NCBI GenBank assembly: GCA_011634665.1 | Contig: WAEK01000019.1 | Span: 248,001 to 312,000, forward strand | Direction: 5' to 3' | Source: Mortierella sp. BCC40632 | Taxonomy: Eukaryota > Mortierellomycota > Mortierellomycetes > Mortierellales > Mortierellaceae | Length of the DNA stretch: 64,000 nucleotides | In this document: piece after piece, positions 59,331 to 64,000 of the stretch | How the letters are laid out: each line of letters starts with the position of its first letter | How positions within the stretch are numbered: the first letter of the stretch is position 1 | Position numbers and translations under genes: made by a program | The notes under the pieces: generated by a model | Told to the model about the DNA's origin: nothing | The model's input: only the letters and a program-made list of their open reading frames with translations | Database searches by the model: none

Positions 59331-61094
59331 TTAGTTTGTAGCCCTCCCGAACTATGTCGAGGACCCAGGAACTGTCCGTCAGTCCCCGCCACGCTTGGAA
59401 TTGTCGTGCGATCCTCCCCAGGCCCGCCAAGGCGGATTTTTCGGGCTGGAGAGGCGATACCTTTTTACGCATCTGTCCGGCGTTCCTGGCCGCCGGAGCC
59501 ATTCGAGTTTTTGGTCGGTTATTGTTGTTGTTGTTGTTGTGGTTGTTGAAGTTATTGAATCCTCTCTTGAAATTGGATTGTTGGTTGAACTGCTTGGGAC
59601 CATGTTGCTTATTATTATCATGTCGTCGTCGGTCAGATGAGAACTCCTTGAACTTCTTCAGGGCTTTCATATCTTCCTTGAGCTTTTCGTCGCTCAAAGC
59701 AGACTGCTTTGTCGTCGCGATTGAGAAGGACTGTGGCTGATGGAGAGTAGGTCCTGTATGCTTCCTCCAGGCGGGTCTGCATAATGTGCGATGTGGCGTC
59801 ACTGATCAGGGTTCTAGTCATGGTTGCCAGCAGAAGCAACTCTTGGTACGAGTCATCATCGAGTTTGTCTTGGAGTTTCCATATTCTAGAAGCTAGGTAG
59901 TCCAGGGGGAGAGATCATAGATACTCGAGTGCCGATCTTTGCCAGATCTTTATCGGCAAGCTTACTCTTCTTCGAGAGCTTTTGGTATAGGACGGGAGGT
60001 ATGTCAGGGGCATCAAAAGTGGTTCCACGTCTCTTGGGAGCAGCATCCCATATAGCGGTCTTATCCTCGCGGGGAGGATCCATTCAACGTCGTGAAGGGG
60101 TGGGGAGAATAGTCGTCCAAGAATGCGTCGGAGGGGACCCATTCGCGACGGTCACGAGCGAAAGTGTCGGTATCGTCTTTGTCGATGCTCATCGCGTCGT
60201 CTTGTTGGGGAGGGTTTGAACGTTGTAAAGTGCATCCAAAATTCGATCAATTTTTTTTTAGATGGAATCATTCCCGCATTTCCTCAGTTCATGAGTCATT
60301 CCTCATATGTTGATTCGTAGAGAAGATCTACTTTGCGTACTTATGTGGTTCCGGCTACAAAAGGTCTACTCCAGGTATTGTAGCCATTCTCCAATCGAGC
60401 AACATAGTCAAAAGTACTAACAAAATTTTACACGGGTTTAGTACAGGGTTTTTTGTCTTTGTTCATGGGCTGATAGTTCGAACGAACGAACAACCTTGTC
60501 CCGGCTGGGTATGTAGAAGGAGTTGTCCAAGCAATGATTACAGCGTGCATAAATTTCAATGGCTGTGTGGATATCTGTCACGATTTCTCTCGCTCTGAAG
60601 AACGTCCACTTTGAGAATTTTTTGCAACTTTTAGCCTATTTGTGAAAAGGTTGCCTGGCCATGGTCATTGATTTGACCGCCTAAAAGACATACTGGAATA
60701 GTCATAATGATAGACTGTGATGTCTACTGACTGACGTACTCTGTGTATCTAGAGTTTATTCCCAACGTCAGTGGATTCGAAACTATCAGCCCATGAACAA
60801 AGACTAAAAACCCTGTACTAAACCCATGTAAAATTTTGTTAGTACTTTTGACTATGTTGCTCGATTGGAGAATGGCTACAATACCTGGAGTAGACCTTTG
60901 TAGTCGGAACCACATAAGTACGCAAAGTAGATCTTCTCTACGAATCAACATGAGGAATGACTCATGAACTGAGGAGTAAATGCGGAATGATTCCATCTAA
61001 AAAAATCATTGATCGAATTTTGGATGCACTTTAGTTGTTGAAGGATTTGCCTGAGGAGGTCATTGTCGAGGGGTGCGGGGGAACTAGAGTCCAT
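59330..61094 (-). pseudogene. DIRS element 2 gag, split by a fold-back insertion and frameshifted
   Basis: The ATG at 61094 starts MDSSSPAPLDNDLLRQILQQ. The coding sequence is broken at 61033 by an 804-bp element and resumes at 60225 with LQRSNPPQQDDAMSIDKDD and DTFARDRREWVPSDAFLDDY. It shifts frame near 60080 (DPPREDKTAIWDAAPKRRGT) and again near 59880, and ends in an Asn/His-rich basic tail (NNFNNHNNNNNNNRPKTR). This layout, with a short acidic N terminus, a capsid-like middle and a basic Asn-rich end, matches DIRS gag proteins. Confidence 0.7.
60228..61031. mobile_element. 804-bp TA-flanked fold-back element (mariner-type MITE)
   Basis: Long inverted arms (60228-60482 and 60776-61031, about 255 nt each, with few mismatches) start AAGTGCATCCAAAATTCGAT and surround a 293-bp unique centre without a coding signal. 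TA lies immediately outside both ends (60226-60227 and 61032-61033), a Tc1/mariner-type target duplication. The host gag reading frame joins cleanly across the site if the element and one TA are ignored. Confidence 0.85.
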
Positions 61095-61137
61095 AGTGGG
61101 AACGTAAGAAGCGGTATTCACCAGCAAGCAAGAAAAA

Positions 61138-61300
61138 CGGCCAAAGGACAAGAATACACTGGATACACCTTTATAAAAAAAAAAAATATACTTATAGTCT
61201 AGCAAAAAAAAAAAAAAAAAAAAAACTCTAAACATGCTACAGTAGGCAATAAACAACGGCCGTATCACCTTTAGGAACATCTCGAGTATACGTTGTATAC
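61138..61300 (-). repeat. 5' inverted terminal repeat and extension of DIRS element 2
   Basis: 61138-61272 is the inverted copy of 56308-56432. About 61263-61300 is the 5' extension, repeated inverted in the internal complementary region. Confidence 0.85.
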
Positions 61301-61363
61301 CTGTAGGATTAATTTGAAAGGCACATGGTGGTAAATTTAATCCTATTTTACTGAACTCTCTCT

Positions 61364-61708
61364 CTACAATTGAAGGACTGATCCAGCCAACAGGAGAATA
61401 AGCAAAATTAGAGTCGATGTCTGTGGTTTAGCTGAAGAGGACTTATAGTAGTATACGCGAGTTTCAATGTTGCTTATTGGACATGGAAGGATCAAGTCTT
61501 TGCTGTCGGTGAAATAGCCTACGCTTGCCATAGTAACAGGAGTTACTTGAGTTCCATTGATCATGTGTGTGCCATTAATGACGGGAAGGTTTGCGTTAAC
61601 GGGTGGAAGGTTTCGAGCGTCACCCGGTGTCACATAGCAGCACCTGGGACAGTTGATAGCTGTTCCGGCATCAATTTTGCCTAGCACACCTAACTCCACT
61701 CTGTCCAT
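61364..61708 (-). CDS. Possible GPI-anchored or membrane-tailed protein, perhaps a 3' exon
   Basis: Open frame of 114 residues from the ATG at 61708; an acceptor-like TTGTCAG just upstream suggests it may be the last exon of a longer gene. It contains a CPRCC cluster, two N-x-T glycosylation sites (NGTHMINGTQ), and a C-terminal hydrophobic stretch (TLILLILLLAGSVLQL) after a small-residue SSA site, as in GPI-attachment signals. No N-terminal signal peptide is seen in this exon and I found no convincing upstream exon. The family is not recognised. It lies only 64 bp outside DIRS element 2. Confidence 0.35.
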   Translation of the reverse strand: MDRVELGVLGKIDAGTAINCPRCCYVTPGDARNLPPVNANLPVINGTHMINGTQVTPVTMASVGYFTDSKDLILPCPISNIETRVYYYKSSSAKPQTSTLILLILLLAGSVLQL

Positions 61709-61744
61709 GGTTTGGATTTTATAAATGTGTTGAACTGACAACAA

Positions 61745-62001
61745 GTTTTGGTTAGTAGAAGATGAGATGATATTGAGCCCTACATGCAGTGTGTAAGTTT
61801 CGCGTTGTGCCTACCAGGAATGAGATGACTGCAGTGACTCGACTTTTTGTTTTTGTTGACAGATTCCTAACAAATGACAGGCATGGATTTAGTACGTGAT
61901 TTACGGCTGAATATCCAGCGACCATTTAGCCTGATACTGACCACAGATAAATAGAGTTGAACGAGAAAACAGCTGGGCACACTTTTATTTCAAAGGCAAA
62001 T

Positions 62002-62040
<39 letters not shown>

Positions 62041-63147
62041 AATAGCTCTCTTTTTATACAAAAATCAAGAAGTGTATCTTGGAAAATAGATGTTCCATCT
62101 CCCTCCAAATCTAATGGTTCAAGGATCTGCTTTAAACCAGACTAGCTAAACATCAGGTACCTCATGATATCTCTGCTTGCCAGATGCATAGTGTCCCGTT
62201 CGTTTGTAAAAAGTGACCATGATTGCTCAAAAGGAACTCTGCTGTGATTGGCTAGATTCCTCTCAAAATCGATTATTCTCCCACTCCCCCTCTCTCCCTT
62301 CCTCAGAAGTCGGAATAATGTACGGGACTAGAGAGTGCTGTACGACAATAGTTTCAATGGTACATGTACAACTTGTTCTCCATTTTTTTTTTATTTCAGA
62401 AGCGCGACAATGTGGTTTTTGTATCGCTCTCATATTCGATCTTGGGCGTTTGGTGGAGGTTTTGGCTCCGTGTAACCCAACAGGGAGGAGCCAGTATGCA
62501 AAAGTGATAAAGTGTCGCTCTTAGAACTCAGGATGACGGTGCGGTGCTTTAAATTTCCGAAGAACGAAGATCCACCTCAGCCTATGGCGGATGAAGTTCA
62601 CAGGCTGTCGTGGATGTACATGTCTAGATTGAATAGTCCTGTTAGCAAATCTGGGACGTAAGACGGATAGAGTTCAAAGGCCATCCTGTATGACTTGCAT
62701 AGGTTTATCTACTGTGTTTGCAAACCTAGGAGCAACAACTAGTGTGTCGCTCAACACCTGTCGGTACAATAAATGGCTGTTCCATTAACACAGGTGTACC
62801 TGAAAGTAAAACCATTGTGAACTAGCACAGCAGTAGTCTAACACATGAGCACCAAGAAGACTCTAACGGGAGTAAAAGCTCTCCGCTATTCCTCCTTCCC
62901 TTGTGCCAGCTTCTAGAGCGGAGTAGACTTTGAGAAGGTGCATACCACCATTCAATGACATTGGGGCCATCTGGATGGGGCTTTCCCCCTCACCCACCTT
63001 CGCTTGACAAGTTATACTAACTGCGAAAATTTTCTACACAAAAAGTACATGTAAAAGTCTAGTTGGAGATTTGACGCCTATTGGCTGAATAAGCACTCTC
63101 TTAAGTTGCTAGTGTCTTTGGATGGGGTTCTGGGTAACGAGAGATAT

Positions 63148-63222
<75 letters not shown>

Positions 63223-64000
63223 CTTTTTTTTTTTTCTTTTTCTTTTTTTCTTTTTTTTTTTTTTTTTTTAGGCAGAACATCACAGTCAAGGAAGGCATCA
63301 GTACCAATTTTTTGATATAAAATTTGCGGGTTCGTTTTTGAGAAATGAGTTTTTCAAGCTAGATATCAAGTTCTGACGTGTAAACTCTCAGTCTATCTTC
63401 TCAGTCTGACTACAGCATCAGAACCGCACTCTTTTGTTTCACTCACTAGGTAAAAGTATTAGTATCTGGCCCCAGGAATACTAGGGACCCCCAATTTTGT
63501 CTGTCTAGGATCAGTAGCTCCTGAGACTAAGTCCACTATTCTACAGATTTGACTGCTTCGACGTAACCACTCTTCTTTATCTATCCTTTCTGATGCCTAA
63601 TGTGCTGCGTAAGGATCAAAGGGAGATTTTTGCCTTGTAAAGAAAACAAAAATATGGCAATAGACAACTGGAAACCTATCCCATCCTCGAACAAGATACC
63701 TTATTGCCAGTAAATCCAGGTAAGCCATACCGGTCCATTTGGCTGGCATACTATGCCATGGTGGCCTTTGCATCGGTTTAATTTCGCCCGTTGGGATCAT
63801 CGCTGAAAGTTGTCTCTTTAATATAGTATTGGCCAGCTTCGCCCCTGCTATCATTTTGCTTTAGTTGAAAATATCTACCTCTCATACACTTCGTTCCTCT
63901 CTTTAGATCATACAAAGAATTAATGCCAAGGATGGATATTTAATGATCATGCAGGGTGAGTGGGATAGGGGGTGAGATAGTGCAGAGGTAGGAAGAAAAT
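61745..64000. other. Gene-poor right end of the window
   Basis: AT-rich DNA with a 33-nt poly-A run (62005-62037) and a very long poly-T tract (63150-63222, extended with few interruptions to about 63269). Frames across these are homopolymer translations. No gene, tRNA or transposon domain recognised. Confidence 0.5.
63150..63269 (+). repeat. Poly-T tract of 73 nt plus interrupted extension
   Basis: 73 consecutive Ts, then T runs broken by single Cs up to 63269. It may be the tail of a retroposed copy, but no body sequence is recognisable next to it. Confidence 0.85.

Larger units (their letters stand above)
56221..61300 (-). mobile_element. DIRS-type retrotransposon, element 2, with both termini
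   Basis: 5080 bp. The ends are defined by the internal complementary region at about 56485-56601, which equals the reverse complement of 56221-56302 joined to the reverse complement of about 61263-61300. Inverted terminal repeats of about 130 nt (56308-56432 and 61138-61272) flank the genes. Order on minus: gag from 61094, RT/RNase H (about 59330-57850), tyrosine recombinase (57543-56622), internal complementary region, terminus. No target-site duplication is expected or seen. Several frameshifts make it non-autonomous, and an 804-bp fold-back insertion interrupts its gag. Confidence 0.9.

Noticed and set aside
63101..63315. Frames encoding poly-Phe or poly-Lys
   Set aside because: Homopolymer T tract.
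1..64000. tRNA genes, rRNA, CRISPR arrays and bacterial-type operons
   Set aside because: No tRNA arm patterns, rRNA signatures or regularly spaced repeats were found, and the gene structure is eukaryotic.

Overview
The window looks like nuclear DNA from an early-diverging filamentous fungus. Mortierellomycota or Mucoromycota is my inference; I made no marker-gene comparison. The reasons are short GT..AG introns (most 75-160 nt), a full-length WDFY3/ALFY-type BEACH-WD40-FYVE gene, an Integrator subunit 3 gene (a complex generally reported missing from yeasts and other Dikarya), DIRS-type tyrosine-recombinase retrotransposons, and many long poly-T/poly-A and CT-rich tracts in introns and spacers.

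The left 41.5 kb is a conserved gene block. In order it holds: the 5' part of an importin-9/Kap114-like karyopherin (minus, cut by the window edge); a mitochondrial, bacterial-type prolyl-tRNA synthetase (plus, 4 exons); a giant WDFY3-like autophagy scaffold (plus, about 18 exons, about 3.4 kaa); an uncharacterised four-TM protein (minus); an uncharacterised 182-aa protein (plus); a 4.9-kb gene-poor spacer; and INTS3 (minus, 6 exons) and APC1 (plus, 5 exons), which are transcribed divergently from a 348-bp spacer. I rebuilt each multi-exon model by hand from splice sites and reading phase, and the phases close in every case. The one uncertain point is the first exon of the WDFY3-like gene.

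The right 22.5 kb is accessory and repeat-rich. It carries two small secreted cysteine-rich protein genes, one ending in a textbook cystine-knot spacing. It also carries a 137-bp hairpin element, a decayed Helitron helicase, a stray DIRS RNase H fragment, a 1.45-kb inverted repeat with an ORF conserved in both arms, and a nested retroelement cluster. The cluster consists of a DIRS element (element 1, about 51.08-54.9 kb, minus), a plus-strand retroelement gag (55.04-56.22 kb), and a second DIRS element (element 2, exactly 56221-61300, minus) inserted at the end of the retained gag. Element 2 has recognisable inverted terminal repeats and an internal complementary region that equals the joined reverse complements of its two ends. 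Its own gag is split by an 804-bp TA-flanked fold-back element. No tRNA, rRNA or CRISPR array was recognised. The most rewarding parts are the DIRS and fold-back architecture, the INTS3 gene with its very long acidic tail, and the two secreted cysteine-rich genes.
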